Source: Scytalidium lignicola
Lineage: Eukaryota; Ascomycota; Leotiomycetes
Assembly: GCA_002812745.2 (NCBI GenBank)
Contig: NCSJ02000037.1
Location: forward strand, 62,001-126,000
DNA length: 64,000 nucleotides
Reading direction: 5' to 3'
In this document: piece by piece, positions 22,563 to 34,866 of the stretch
How the letters are laid out: the number at the start of each line of letters is the position of its first letter
Position numbering within the stretch: position 1 is the first letter of the stretch
Position numbers and translations under genes: made by a program
The notes under the pieces: model-generated
What the model was told of the DNA's origin: nothing
Databases searched by the model: none
The model's input: only the letters and a program-made list of their open reading frames with translations

Positions 22563-23430
22563 TCAACACTGATATATCTCTAAGATGGCTCTAAACGATG
22601 GATCCTGCAAAAGCTGTTCCGCAGTTATGCGACGTTCTGGCAAATAGCAGAACGCTTTGAGCATAACAGACAGAACAAGCTCTCGTTCAGCTTGGTTAGT
22701 ATCAGGTCGCATTCGTGCGATCCTGGCTGCAAGGTTTCTCTCAGGATCAGATGTCGTTGTGGGATCGTACCAAGCATCATTGACTTCCTCTGGCCACCAA
22801 AACCTTCCCTTCCACTGCTCAGGCATCGCGCCCAGCTGTTCGACCCAGCTGAACGCTGTCGAACCGCCCCCGTTGCCGTAGAAAACGTTGTTGCCAAGAT
22901 ACAAAGCTGCAAAGAGACACATGTAACTCCACATGTCACTCGCAAGGCTTGGATCTGCGCCGTGAAGCCTCTCCGGGGCGCAGAAGCTGTAGGGTGCTTG
23001 CTCTTTGGTGCGCACCGAGGTTCCATCTTTAATCGTAACGCCGAAATCTCCTAAGTAAAGCTTTCTCCCAAGTAAGTCCAAGGGGATAGTCACCTGCTGC
23101 ACAAGCTCACCGCGCTTCCAGATATAGTCACCGAGAAGCACCTTTTTCGGCCGNNCGAGCCACTGGTATTTAGTCGCCGTGTCATACTCAGCGAGGGAGT
23201 AGGGAATTTCCCACATCAGAGCCCCAGCTAAGTTTGTGCTCTATGCGATATCTCCCGCCAGCACTTCCCCTATGCACACAGTGGTAGTATAGGCCCTGGT
23301 CATACCGTTCAAGGGGCTCGGATACGTCCTCAACGTCGCCTTCTCCATCAGAATCCACGAAGTCGCCACAGTCGGCGCAGTCGGCGCAGTCTTCGTCCTG
23401 GGAAACTGTTTCTTTTGTCGTTGTGAGCAT
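22563..23430 (-). pseudogene. SRPK-like protein kinase with internal deletion and frame break
   Basis: Two overlapping minus-strand frames encode the ends of one fungal SRPK-like kinase. The first (ATG at 23430) carries an acidic leader with a CADCADCGD repeat, then the N-lobe entry LERYDQGLYYHCVHRG and the glycine-loop start GRYRIEHKLSWG. Right there the reading shifts by one frame into 23216-22563. That frame begins within the region that normally follows the catalytic loop (MWEIPYSLAEYDTATKYQW). It continues through LYLGDFG (the DFG motif), FCAPERL (the APE motif), SDMWSYMCLFA and the C-lobe to a stop. The VAIK lysine, the alpha-C glutamate and the HxD catalytic loop are all missing, roughly 100-150 residues. 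Two N bases (23154-23155) lie nearby but not at the junction. The activity of any product is very unlikely. An assembly error is the main alternative. Confidence 0.75.
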
Positions 23431-24116
23431 TAAATCAGCGCAAAAAGTAGGTATGACCTTGAAGGCAAAGCTGATTCATGAGATCGTTTGCGTTGTTTGA
23501 GAAGGCAAGGTTCCTTGAGGATTTCTGCTATGCGCATGTTGGGGGAACAGCGACTTGGGCCACTGGGTTCCAGACCCGTGACGCCATCACGGTTGAGAAT
23601 TGGGTCTGTGGCTGTTGTCGCTGTTTATATTGGAAGAATGGGATGAAGAGTGATCGAACGAAGAAGTAGAAGAGGAAAAGGGAAAGGGAAAGGGAAAGGT
23701 AAAAATAAATATTAAAAAAAGGAAAGAAAATTAATTATATTAAGGAATAAAATACAACTTCAAGTTTGCAGTATCTTTCCCCCAGCGCACCCCTCATTGT
23801 AGTAATGCTCTTGGCAGCCCGGGGTCCAACGCTGGCCTTTTCTTTTGTTGCACGTCTGAAGCCACAAACAGTGTCACCTGGGTGTCCACTTGACTCAGAC
23901 TCGAATTTTAAAGTTTTGTCTCGGAGGCTTCTGCCGGAAGAAAATTACAACCCGGTGGCACACACAAAGACGCGTCACTGACCAGTCCGAGCCTGAGGAA
24001 TCGCGTCTTACTTACAAATTTACCCCTCCTCCACCCAAGGCACGACAACTCCAGCGGCAAAGGAAGACGGGCTTTAAAAATATTATATATATCATAAAAT
24101 AACATAACCCAAAATA
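23431..24116. other. Divergent upstream region, no gene seen
   Basis: A 0.7-kb gap between the kinase remnant and fta4. It contains an AGGGAAAGGGAAAGGGAAAGG repeat near 23678-23698 and an AT-rich core with TATATATAT just before the fta4 start. A 63-codon ORF at 23478-23669 has no support. Confidence 0.5.
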
Positions 24117-25002
24117 ATGTCTGCCGCATCCCCAACAATCATCGATCTCAAAATCGCCTTCCTGCGCTCTCAAATCCACCTTCTCTCCCGCCCGCTGCAG
24201 CCCTCTGCCGAGTGGTCCAGCTCCACCTTCTCCTCCGAGGATACCACATTACGAGAACGCGCCGTCGATGAAGCGCTGTACAAGCTCAATCGTCTGCTCA
24301 GGGAGCATAACAAGCTGAGCTACGGACCCCAGGCGACGAGACATGTGGCCGAGCAGATTGATCGGCTGTACTGGAGTGCCGGCGAGAGGGGCGTCATTAT
24401 CCCCGGGGAGGAATGGGAGAATAGGGGGGCTGATTATAGTGAGTGCTTCTTTCTTCTTCTTCTTCTTTCTTCTTCTTCTTCCTAATATATATTTCTTTTC
24501 ACTCTCCTATTCACTCCGTCTGCTTTTCAATTGGTGGAGAGAAAAGAGAGAAGAGAGAAGCTAAGAATTGGTCACTGAACTGACAATGATCACCTCTATA
24601 GCTAAGGATCACATCATAGCCCAACTCCCGCCCTCTTGGTCCGATGAAGCCGAGTCTCGCGCCCCAGAACAAGCAGCTCGATACAAGGAACTCCAGCAGA
24701 AGCTCGTCGAGCTCAGTGAGAAGCGCGGGGCAGCACGACAGCGGGTGGAAAAGTATAAATCCTTACGGGAGGTATTAAGTCCATTTGAGGGACCCGAGGC
24801 AGGACTGCAGTCTAATCTTGTCACGCGGGATGGAGAGATTGAGAGGGAGCTAGAACGGATGAAGATGTTGATGGTGAGGGTTGAGAGAGGTTTGAGCGGG
24901 TTGGAGAAGAGGGAAGAGGATGAGATGGAAGTGGATGGGGAAGGTGGTGGTGTAGAAGAACGCCTGCTAGAGTTGATGGGCGATAGTAGAAGTGTGGGAT
25001 GA
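24117..25002 (+). CDS. fta4: Kinetochore Sim4-complex subunit Fta4
   Basis: Exons 24117-24438 and 24602-25002 are joined by a 163-bp intron (donor GTGAGT, long CTT-rich tract, acceptor CTATAG) and give 240 residues. The N-terminal pattern of IDLKIAFLRSQIHLLSRPL followed by EW and an ERAVDEALYKLNRLLREH helix matches the fungal Fta4 family. Fta4 belongs to the inner-kinetochore CCAN/Sim4 complex. The remainder is mostly helical, with heptad-like Leu/Glu/Arg spacing predicted as coiled coil, an acidic MEVDGEGGG loop and a short Leu-rich end. The ATG is the first in the transcript direction after an AT-rich promoter. The family assignment is from remembered signature and not from a search. Confidence 0.8.
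24445..24482 (+). repeat. CTT/TTC microsatellite in fta4 intron
   Basis: A nearly uninterrupted run of TTC/TTCT units occupies the 5' half of the fta4 intron, immediately after the donor. Confidence 0.8.
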
Positions 25003-27126
25003 TGTACTCCATTATATGGAACCATCATCTTCTCTTCTGATAGAAGTCTCCGTTGTGGAGGGGTTTTGACGTGGACCGAGACATCTCTATCATCTCTATT
25101 CTTCTACCGAGTCGATTGCCGCATGTCACCGGAGTATCCACGTTCACGGTTTGGATATCAATTTCCCTAAAATACAGCACTCAGTACGGGCTCTTTCCTT
25201 CTATTTCCACAGGTCGGACCATATTCTTGCTCTTGGCGTCCGTATTGTGGAGTGGCTACTAGCTAGTGAGCAGAGCAGGTGAGCAAAAGGCCTTGGTGAA
25301 AAGTTGCACTTAGTATGAGATCAATTAGCTTCGTGTCATCTAGTGTCACTATCAGCAGCCACCACACGGGAAAATGCTCGTTTAATCCGAATGGAATAGT
25401 TCTGCTGCCGTTCGTCTTTTGGGTCTAGGCTTCAGAACATGGGAAGATGAGTTGAAAATAGGAAGACGAAGAGTCAGATATATGAGATCTACTCTCGATA
25501 TGGGTTTGGGTTTGGTGGTTACAAGTATGATGCCAATGTCCTATCTACTCAACTATATTGAAATATTGCTGCTCGCGGGGAGTATATATGTTGCTATAAA
25601 GAAACCAACCCTTTACGATAATTAATTACTATAATGTTTGCGGCTGCAATTGATTGCAGCAAACTATATTTCGGGTGCACTAGATAGTCCAGGCGAATGC
25701 TCTTCAGCGGGCGAACATATTTCTCCCCTTCTTTCCTTTTCGTAACTTGCTTTTCAAGGCGCCACTGGATATGATGATTTGCTTTCAATTAAATCTTAGT
25801 TATAAATAATCACTATTGGATTATTCCGTGTAAATAATTAGCTCGGCGCAAAAAAAGATACGAAATTGAAGCGACAAATGAGCCGAAAAACTGGGCGAGT
25901 GGCTTTCTTATGCTTCTTTTTCCTCCGCAATTTGACCGTGCCGGCACTAATTACCGTACAATCACTAGATATTTGCCTGGCTAGGAATCCGTTAGCTTCT
26001 TCATCCTCTTTTCTTCTTCTGCCATTTGCTGGAGCTGACTAGTTGAACAGCTAGCAATATGCTAATATGTAATGAGTTTTCCTCTAGGATTGATTCATCC
26101 AGCCAACTGCAAAGATTCTAGACAAGTGCGGGGACTGGCCGCGGCCCCGGAAGAATCCCCACAAACATCCCTCCACAGTCGTCCGATGCTCTCGCACGTC
26201 TGGATAAAATGGACTGGATCGATCAATTCCATTTCTGCGCTCTTGGAGTCTCGAAGTGAGGGGACAATGATGACGATGAAGATGGGAAGTTAGCTCTCGA
26301 GAAGCTGCTTCTTTGCTTTGACATGATTTCTGTCTAAAGAGCTTGGTATGCTCTTACTCCAATCATCTGTCGGTGCGATACGAGCAGAATTCATGTTGAT
26401 GTCGTAGTGCCTGGTTCCTTGTGGTGCCTGTCATGGCCTCGTCGTCTCATGTTTTTCTCTCTCTTCTTCTCTCATTTGCGGGGTAATTATAAGAAGAATA
26501 ACACCGCGTCCGCCACCGCTCTCATCCGCAACCCGTCCCCGGACTGGGAATCGGCCCTTTAACACTGCTCTTAAGTTTAATTCTGCTTAATCCAGCGAGC
26601 GAAAGGCCCCAGAAGAGCCCCATAGGCCCTAACAACGCACAATGGACAAGCAATGACAAGCATCACCAGCTTCATCTCCCCCAGGGCCGGCTGCCTCGGT
26701 GCACAGCATCGTATGCCAAGGTGTTAATTCTGCCGATCCCATGGGGCCATGACAGCTTCAAATTGAGGGGCAGTAGCACCGATCAGCAGTGCAACGATGG
26801 GGATTATCCAATGATGGCCGGAAGTGAGGTCATGGTCAGCTGCATCGTTGCATCGTCATGGGCAGCTCCAAGCTGATGGTATCCCCAGGGACGCTCAAGA
26901 CATGGGACAACCATGCAGAGGAGTGGTGAAAATGGCAGGAGATCCTGGGAAGCGACCAGGAAATGACCAGGAAGAGAGGCGGGAGAGCAACAACAATCGA
27001 CTAGGTCTGAAGCAGGAACCTGAGCTTGAGCTCCTCCTCCCTATAAAAGAGCTCGGATCGTCGTCTCTAAGGGAAAAAAGTTTGTGTTGGAGATTTCTTA
27101 CACTAACCTCCTCTCAACACTCGGCC
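25003..27126. other. 2.1-kb intergenic region upstream of the alpha-glucosidase gene
   Basis: No gene is supported. The first kilobase after fta4 is AT-rich. From about 26450 the sequence becomes GC-richer, with several GC-rich CCCCGG/CTGGGG words near 26155, 26535 and 26680 that could act as glucose-repression (CreA-type) sites; this is inferred from the downstream glycosidase. A frame open from 26824 reads into the glucosidase signal peptide but starts inside the promoter, upstream of the TATA box, so I do not take it as coding. Confidence 0.55.
27042..27048 (+). promoter_or_regulatory. TATA box of the alpha-glucosidase gene
   Basis: TATAAAA lies 85 bp upstream of the ATG at 27127, following a CT-rich stretch. 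Position and sequence fit a core promoter of a regulated secreted-enzyme gene. Confidence 0.65.
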
Positions 27127-30100
27127 ATGGCTCGCCTCACTTCCTTGGTTCTGCTGCTTGCTGCAGCTGTGAGCTCTGTTTCGGGCAATTCGGATCTTGG
27201 ACATCATCCTCCTCCACCTCCTGCCAATCCTGATCCTCTGGCACACTGTCCGGGCTACACAGCTTCACACATCAAGACCACGGCTTCCTCTCTGACAGCT
27301 GATCTGAAGCTCGCTGGTCGGCCTTGCAATGTCTACGGAACTGACCTCACTGACCTTACCTTGGAAGTAGTCTATGAGACAGGTAAGAAACAGTCAATTG
27401 GGCTTGTGTGCTCAGCTTCAATTGAGCTTCAGTCGAGGCTAACAATATTAAAATAGATGACCGAATCCACGTCAAGATCCAAGATGCGGGCAATTCGGTC
27501 TACCAGGTCCCAGAATCTGTCTTCCCTCGTCCAAATCCCGGTCGAGGCGTCAACTCGCACCAGGCTAATATCAAGTTCAACTATAAAGCATCTCCCTTCT
27601 CCTTCAGCATCACTCGTGCCCACTCAGGAGAAGTCCTCTTCGATACTTCTGCCGCAAGTCTCGTCTTCGAATCGCAGTACCTTCGACTCCGGACCAGCCT
27701 ACCAAGCAACCCGAACCTCTACGGCCTAGGCGAACACACCGACCCTCTCCGCCTCAACACGACCAACTACATTCGCACGCTCTGGTCCCAGGATGCCTAC
27801 GGAGTCCCTGAAGGCGCTAACTTGTACGGTAACCACCCGGTGTACTTCGACCACCGTCTCAGCGGCACCCATGGTGTCTTGTTCCTGAACTCTAATGGCA
27901 TGGATGTCAAGATCAACAACACTAATGGACGAGACCAGTACCTTGAGTACAACACTTTGGGTGGTGTTTTTGATTTCTACTTTGTTGCTGGCCCCACGCC
28001 AATTGTGGTCTCGCAGCAGTATGCCGAGATCGTGGGACTCCCAACTATGATGCCATACTGGGGCTTTGGTTTCCACAACTGTCGATATGGCTATCAGGAT
28101 GCGTATGCTGTAGCTGAAGTTATCTACAATTACTCCAAGGCGGAAATTCCATTGGAGACGATGTGGACGGACATTGACTATATGGATGGGAGAAAGGTGC
28201 GTAAAACAGATCATTTTCCTAAAAAATTTCCCGAGTTTTCTTATGGAGAGAGGCAGAATATAGTAAAACTAACTTTTATATAGGTCTTCAGTTTGGACCC
28301 CGACCGTTTCCCTCTCAGCATGATGCAAGATATTAATCATCACTTGCACGCTAATAATCAGCATCAAATCTTAATGGTGGATCCTGCAGTTGCTTATCAA
28401 CCAGTATAAACCCCTCCCCTTTTCCCCTAGCAATTTATGCCTTTGCTTTGGAGAAACAAAGTACTGACGAAAACGAAAACAGTACCCGCCATACCAACGT
28501 GGTGCTGCTGACAACATCTTCCTCCACCGTTCCAACGGCTCTTTCTGGCTCGGTGTTGTCTGGCCGGGCGTCACCGTCTTCCCTGACTGGTTCAGTAATG
28601 GGGTGCAAAACTATTGGAACAACGAGTTCTCCATCTTCTTTGACCCTAAGAATGGAGTCGATGTTGATGGTCTTTGGATTGATATGAATGAGCCATCCAA
28701 CTTTCCCTGCAATTTCCCTTGCGATAATCCATATGCTGCAGCTATCGGATATCCTCCAGAACCACCAGCGGTGAGGACCCCCCCAAGACCGCTTCCAGGC
28801 TGGCCATGCGAGTTTCAGCCTTCGGGAACTCCTAGCTGTAGATCAAAGAGAGAAGAGAGGGCATCTCTATCTTCTGGACCAGTACCTAGAGCAGCCGTTG
28901 ACTCCGTTCAGCTTGTCCCTAGACAAGCCCCCGGACATGAGCTAGGTCTGCCAGGACGAGATCTCCTTTATCCAAAATATGCCATTCACAACGCTGCTGC
29001 CTTCACGGTTGAGGATAACGCCGCAGGAGGAGGTATCTCGAACCACACTGTTAACACGGATGTTATTCACCAGAATGGATTGGCAATGTATGATACACAC
29101 AATTTTTACGGAACAAGTGAGTATATATCTATTTCACATCCTTTTCGTTATTTTCGATTTCGTCTAGGTGTTTCCGCGAACACTAGAGCTAATCATCTCT
29201 TTCAGTGATGTCTTCCATCTCCGCAGCGGCAATGCTCAACCGTCGCCCTGGGCTTCGTCCCCTCGTCATTACCCGTTCCACTTTCGCTGGTGCTGGCACA
29301 AAAGTCGGTCACTGGCTTGGTGACAATCTTAGTGACTGGCTACATTACCGTATTTCCATCCGTGGCATGTTGGCATTTGCCTCAATCTACCAAGTCCCTA
29401 TGGTCGGTTCCGATGTATGCGGATATGGCGACAGCACTACTGAGGAACTTTGTGCTCGTTGGGCCACCTTAGGCGCGTTCAGCCCCTTCTACCGCGATCA
29501 TAATGCATACCCACCATCTATTCCACAGGAGTTTTACCAGTGGCCAAGTGTTACCACGGCTGCTAAGAAGGTCATCGACATCCGTTACCGTCTCCTAGAC
29601 TACATCTACACTGCTTTGCACCAACAAACCCAAGACGGTACACCGCTCGTCAACCCCGTTTTCTACCTCTACCCCTCCGATTCGAAGACGTTCGGCCTAG
29701 ATCTCCAGTACTTTTACGGCCCCTCACTCCTCATCTCCCCAGTCACCGAAGAGGGCTCCACTAGCACCTCCGTCTATTTCCCACGCGACATCTTCTACGA
29801 TTTTTACACCCACGCTCCACTACACGGTACAGGCTCCTACGTTACCTTCAACAACATCGATATCACTTCCATCCCACTACACTACCGTGGTGGCACCATC
29901 ATCCCACAACGTGCCAACTCCGCTATGACTACGACCGCCTTGCGCAAGGAGGACTTCGTAATCGTTGTCGCACCCGGCCAGAACGGTCACGCCACTGGCT
30001 CGCTGTACATCGACGACGGCGAGAGCATCATTCAGCGACGAACCACCCTTGTTAACTTTACCTGGGACGGTAAACACTTCACCATGAAGGGTAACTACGG

Positions 30101-30284
30101 CTTCAATGCCGGCGTCAAGGTTAAGAGTATTGTAATCTTGGGCGTTAAGAGTAAGCCTCATGGATGCCTTATTAATGGTCTCAAGACCGGTTTTGGCCAT
30201 CAATCCGGTGCTGGTGGCGTTGGTGATTTGACGATTGATGTTGGGAAGCCGCTAAGTGCTGATTTCAGCGTTGAGGTGCAATGA
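27127..30284 (+). CDS. agdC: Secreted GH31 alpha/beta-glucosidase (AgdC type)
   Basis: Exons 27127-27382, 27457-28196, 28284-28403, 28483-29116 and 29206-30284 give 942 residues; four GT-AG introns of 74-89 bp all keep phase. A signal peptide ([20 protein letters not shown]) is followed by a Pro-rich linker. The glycoside hydrolase family 31 blocks follow in order: [13 protein letters not shown], the [12 protein letters not shown] active-site strand, the catalytic nucleophile in [11 protein letters not shown] (Asp near residue 439), and the acid/base in [11 protein letters not shown] (Asp near residue 623). The order and wording match Aspergillus AgdC, an extracellular exo-glucosidase acting on maltose, oligosaccharides and aryl-glucosides. 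A basic, Pro-rich insertion (about residues 470-510) follows the nucleophile domain. A TATA box sits 85 bp upstream. Substrate preference is inferred. Confidence 0.95.
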
Positions 30285-31280
30285 GCTAGCTAACTGGGTT
30301 GCTGGCAGAAAGGGTTAAAAGGGGGTAATGGTTAATGTAGTAATGATGCAGTTTTAAAATTGATAAATGAAACTTAAATTTTCATACATTATTATCTTCA
30401 TTGATAACTCTGAGTTGTTATGTGATATATTTAGAGAATTAGTCGGTAAAGCTGTTACAAAACACATCGTGCTATAAAGAATTCACTCGGCGTGGAAATT
30501 CACTTATACTCTTTCCTACATGAGTAGTTTTCTTTCTGCTGTCCTTTAATCTTAATGCTTTACTGATTTTCAGTGAATCTTTCTTTTCCGAAGAAGTAAT
30601 AATCAAACAGTGATGATAATGATTCATAACAAAATTTTTTCTGTAGCATACTATGCATTTCAATAGAGCACATATAAGTTTTGCCCAAAAGAAATCAAAC
30701 TCCGCTGGTCTTGGTGTCCACCAACCCTCTCACTTTCAACACTGCAACCACCACCACATCATAGTCCGGCAAGTATCCCAGTCTATCCTTTTTATTCCAT
30801 CAATGTATTTATAATTATTAGTTTTAGTTAGAACCTACCTCGAACATCCCTCCAGTGCCAGTAAGTATCCTATGATGTTTCTAGTTTATCCGCCTTTATC
30901 CTACCAAACTTGTTACAATTATTAATGTTTGATAGGAACATCATGGCACTTGACCTGGAGGTAGGAGACATAATAAAACTCTGTATTACTGTTTTAGCCT
31001 GTCGCTGGGTTAAAATCTGGATTACCTAAAGCTTCTCTTAATGTTTTCCTTCTAGAGAGTAAGGCACAGTCAGAAATAGTGTTCCAAGCTTGCAAAAATA
31101 AATTCAACAATTGAGTTTATTCATATTATCAAACAACAATACTTAGCAAAGATTGAAGAATTAAACAATATAATTACTCATCTTATTATGCATTGATTAC
31201 AATCTTTTATGGTAATTTAATTTATCTTTCATCAACTTGACTTAGACATCGCAACTGCTAACATTTACTATGATAGTACA
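30285..31280. other. AT-rich intergenic, possible upstream exons of the small gene
   Basis: A strongly AT-rich kilobase. A short segment at about 30940-31029 starting MALDLEVGDIIKLC and two GTAAGTATCC-like donors (near 30775 and 30861) hint at an exon remnant, but I could not join it in frame to anything. No supported gene. Confidence 0.45.
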
Positions 31281-31611
31281 ATGAGTTTCCAAGTGATGTG
31301 GGAGAACATTGGCAAGGTGGTCGGTACTGTAGTCGCGTTCAAGGGGGGTTTGAAAAGCGAGATGGATATATTGAGACGTGACATGAACTGGTATAAAGAT
31401 AAGTAAGTGATTCATCTAGATTTGATTCATAAAAAANTCTAATCATTAATATAGCTACGATAATCTGCGCAAGCGATATGAAGGCTATGATGCTCAGATG
31501 GATGCTTTAAAGGCGGAGCTGTCACCTTACAAAAGTAAGTTTTCATTAATGGATAATATTAATCAAATATGTATTAACATAATAATAGACCAGAAAGAAA
31601 AGTCGACTTAG
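31281..31611 (+). CDS. Small three-exon hypothetical protein (74 residues)
   Basis: ATG at 31281; exons 31281-31402, 31455-31534 and 31589-31611. Both introns (52 and 54 bp) have GTAAGT donors and ATAG acceptors, and the frame is kept to a TAG stop, which is unlikely by chance in AT-rich DNA. The product starts MSFQVMWENIGKVVG and continues as a charged, probably helical segment (MDILRRDMNWYKDNYDNLRK) ending Lys/Glu-rich. The same frame is open upstream to an acceptor-like CTTAG at 31245, so earlier exons may exist and this could be the tail of a longer gene. One N at 31437 lies within the first intron. I recognise no family. Confidence 0.5.
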
Positions 31612-34600
31612 TGAATCATTCATTCGACCCTTCCAATCTTGCAACTACCTCTTCTATGATTTTGCAGCCTTAATTGCATTTAGCTTATGCATAATTATAC
31701 ATTTTAAAATGGTTTTTTCTCAATGAACATTAACATTGCTACTTCTACTAGATAAAACTATAGCTATAGCTAGAAAGTTAATAATTTGAAATGAACCATC
31801 TTCAACATTACAAGAGATATCCTTTGGACATGATGTTGACGGTGAGATTATAACATCGCTGAAGGAAGGAGATGGGGTACACCTTCTGGATCTAGATTTT
31901 TTGCTTTTATTCCGAGGCTCGGTTTAGCATATATCTGATCTTTGTTTTGCTTATTTTGCTGATGCCCCCATAACGTAGAGATATCGGTAGTGCATCTGCC
32001 CATTTTTGCATACTCCTTCGCCATTGTCAAAGAAACGACTTCTAGATCGGTTCCTACGTCGTGAACAAGAAAGCAGCAATATCATTTTAGAACAACCGGT
32101 AATGACTAAGAACACTCTTCTTGTGGGATGAGGTGAGCTTGCAAGTACCGTTGTAACGAGGGATATTGGAACTAGGTCCAAATAGGATGAAGACAGATGG
32201 GCAGAAGCTTATGTTTTATTGAATGGGGAAATTGTCCTTTCTTTTCCAGCGATTTCTAAAACCTTAGAATGCTTCCTTACAGTACCTTGCTTGGTTGCCT
32301 AGCTACTGTGTTGGTGTCCAGTAGAGATCCACTTAAGGTCCTTGTCACAGTCAACTGCCACGTGCGCCGGAATCCTTCCCTGTCAAACAATGATGAAGCA
32401 TAAGAAACAATGTCGCGGTTCCTGCTTCTTCAAAGCCTTTGCGTGAGGATCACCCCCTTCGCTTGCATCCTGGCATGGTTCCTGATGCTCAGCACAGCCG
32501 AGTCGGCTGTTTCACCATCCTAGCTTGGGAAACTTGAGACAGGCGAGCGAGGTGAGCTAGGCACGTGCCAGGTTCTCGAACACGGAAGTTGTGAAAGTCT
32601 AGACGAGTTGTCCCGAGTTAGTCCACGAGGGAGCGATTTCTAGGGCAACAATAAACCGTTTGTTTCTTCGATTTCCTATTCCGTCCAACCTGCTCCGATG
32701 CAAGAGGCTGACTCCTGGTTTTGGCCTGCTAACGGGCTGATGTCAGGGCTAAGGGCTAAGGATTCAGGGGCAGAGAACATCTGGTCCGATTTCCTGAGCA
32801 CAGTACTGTACAGTACTGTATTAGACTATTCTACTGTTTAGCAGTCAGTTTTTGCGGCTTTGCCCGCTCTCCTCTCTGGAACTCGCGCGCGTCGAAAAAT
32901 GTCACAATTAAAGGAGGCTTACCTGAGCAATGCCGTGTCAGACCATCGGGAAGGAAGGTCGATAGGTACCTGTACCGTGATCCAATGCTAAACATGTACT
33001 GTACTGAGGTGAAGTACGAACCATATTCTACCAGATACAGTACCTTACCTATGAGGTTGACATTGGACTCCTGAACGCTCGTGACTCTTGTCCCTGATCG
33101 CTGGTTTCTATTTTGGGATGCTTCACACTCCACTGCCCGGGAAGCTACCGTAATCAAAAATACGAATTTTTACTTCTTCATCTTCTTGGCGTCACTTGAT
33201 AATCAACCCAATCTTTTACAGTATCGGTGAGTAGCACAGTACTGGTATTGTAGAGGAGCGATATGCGTCTTCCTTGCTTCCTACTCGTCGTTGTCAGGAG
33301 ACGTTCGCGTACCGTACCATGGCCTGTTTGGCTATTCTTCTCAAACAGAGACCAGCGTCACGAAACAAACGCTTTGGAGTCATCAAATTTGGGAGTGGCT
33401 TGGCAATGCAGCAGGTAAAGCTCTCTTTGCTTTCGGTGCGGTACGACACAGGGGACTCTAGACGGGTTTCGAAATGACAGGAGGCGCGCAGGGAGATCAA
33501 GCGCGGATCCGAAAGGAATCATTGGCTATGGACGGAACACGATAGAATGATGCGCAAGTTGTTAGGTTTGGGCCTCCGAACCGTGCGTATCTCCTGCATC
33601 CTGCATCTGCCCCGCACTTATTCTATGAATATCGATCGTCAAGTCGTCGAGTCGTCAAGGCCGTGCAGTCGCAGACAGGCAAAGTCCGGTACGGCAGCAG
33701 CAGTGCGCATCGCATCGCAATCCATTCCACTGGGCCGTGGATGCTACGGTACGGTGCGGCAACGCTACTGTACGGTACTGTGAGCGAGGTTGCATTCGAA
33801 GTGCGCGACCTGCAGCGAGTACGGCGCTTGGATGCACGCTGGATGTGATACCTGGCTTGTCGAGCACATCCTGCTGTATCTCGATCGTTACTTAGAGCAA
33901 CTATCGCCGCCTGGCAATCGTTCTAGGCCAGTGGTGGTCAGCCCGCGATCTCGTGCTCCCGTGTGACCGACAGAGCGGGTTGTGATTAGATGGTGTTGCC
34001 GGCAAGATGATGTGTGTGGCAGGGAAGGAGATTTTGCCTTCTGTGCAATGGTGATGGAAAGTCTGGGATGCTCTCTGGATGCGTTGTCCGTGAGATGGAA
34101 GGAGGTGATGGCGAGCAGACGCGAGTGGCTTTGTGATTGGCTTGGGCCATCGTGACTCCTGAGGGTCGCTCCCACTGGCTCGAGCCCAAGGCCCAGCCGC
34201 GATTGGAAGGGCCTTTGCACCGGAGTCAGTGCCTGACCAGTGACCAAGAACGCCTCCGGGAAAAAAAAAGATGTAATTACAGGGCCCGGATGTGTTGAAC
34301 GAAGAGCTTAGCAAGCGGGAGGAAAGGGAAATACTTATCGATTGGAGCGCAAGGGAGGAGAGCCAAGAGAAGAGAGACATGATCTGGCGGTTAATACAGT
34401 ACTGTACAGTAATGACTGAACAAAGTCACGATTGCCCTGGGTCGTAACCTCTCCGGACTGGACGGTGAGGCGCGATACATCAGTAGAGTGTAATTAGCAT
34501 ACACGCAGGACACATCCGTATAGCAACACCTCAAGGTACTGTAATACGGCGTAATCCAAGCACTGAGACAGACAGAGCTTGACATTGATCGCGCCGTGCC

Positions 34601-34866
34601 GTACACGTCGAAAGGTCGAACTCGAAAGTATGTACAGTACAGTACCGGTACAACACAGCACAGCAATAGAGCACCGGCACCGGATCTGTAACTTGCTCTG
34701 CAAGTGTCGGCATGAATTGCTGTTATTGCATTGCTCGAAGCACCAATTGGGCCATGCACGCTCCAAAGATCCTCCTTTCTCTCTCGATGCGCAATAATAA
34801 TAATAAACAGTAAGTTAATAAATATAATAAAACCAATCTTCTTCGCCGCGCCGTCAATACGGTAAA
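31612..34866. other. 3.2-kb gene-free region with GTACTGTAC-type palindromes
   Basis: No ORF here shows a domain or splice logic; those of 70-160 codons overlap each other on both strands with Arg/Ser/His-rich translations. The left part (to about 32300) is AT-rich and the right part GC-richer. Copies of CAGTACTGTA and related GTACTGTA/TACAGTAC words recur at about 32801, 32997, 33220, 33235, 33770, 34396 and 34631. The region is either long regulatory DNA or decayed accessory sequence. Confidence 0.5.
32801..32820. repeat. Tandem CAGTACTGTA decamer
   Basis: Two perfect head-to-tail copies of CAGTACTGTA; each copy contains the palindrome CAGTACTG. A related ACAGTACTGTACAGT occurs at 34396-34410 and ACAGTACTGT at 11551-11560. 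Confidence 0.9.

Noticed and set aside
26824..27126. N-terminal extension of the alpha-glucosidase to 26824
   Set aside because: It would precede the TATA box and bury the signal peptide; the ATG at 27127 gives a normal secreted enzyme.
33888..34380. Overlapping minus-strand ORFs of 119-159 codons
   Set aside because: They are Ser/His/Arg-rich, mutually overlapping, and have no splice signals or motifs.
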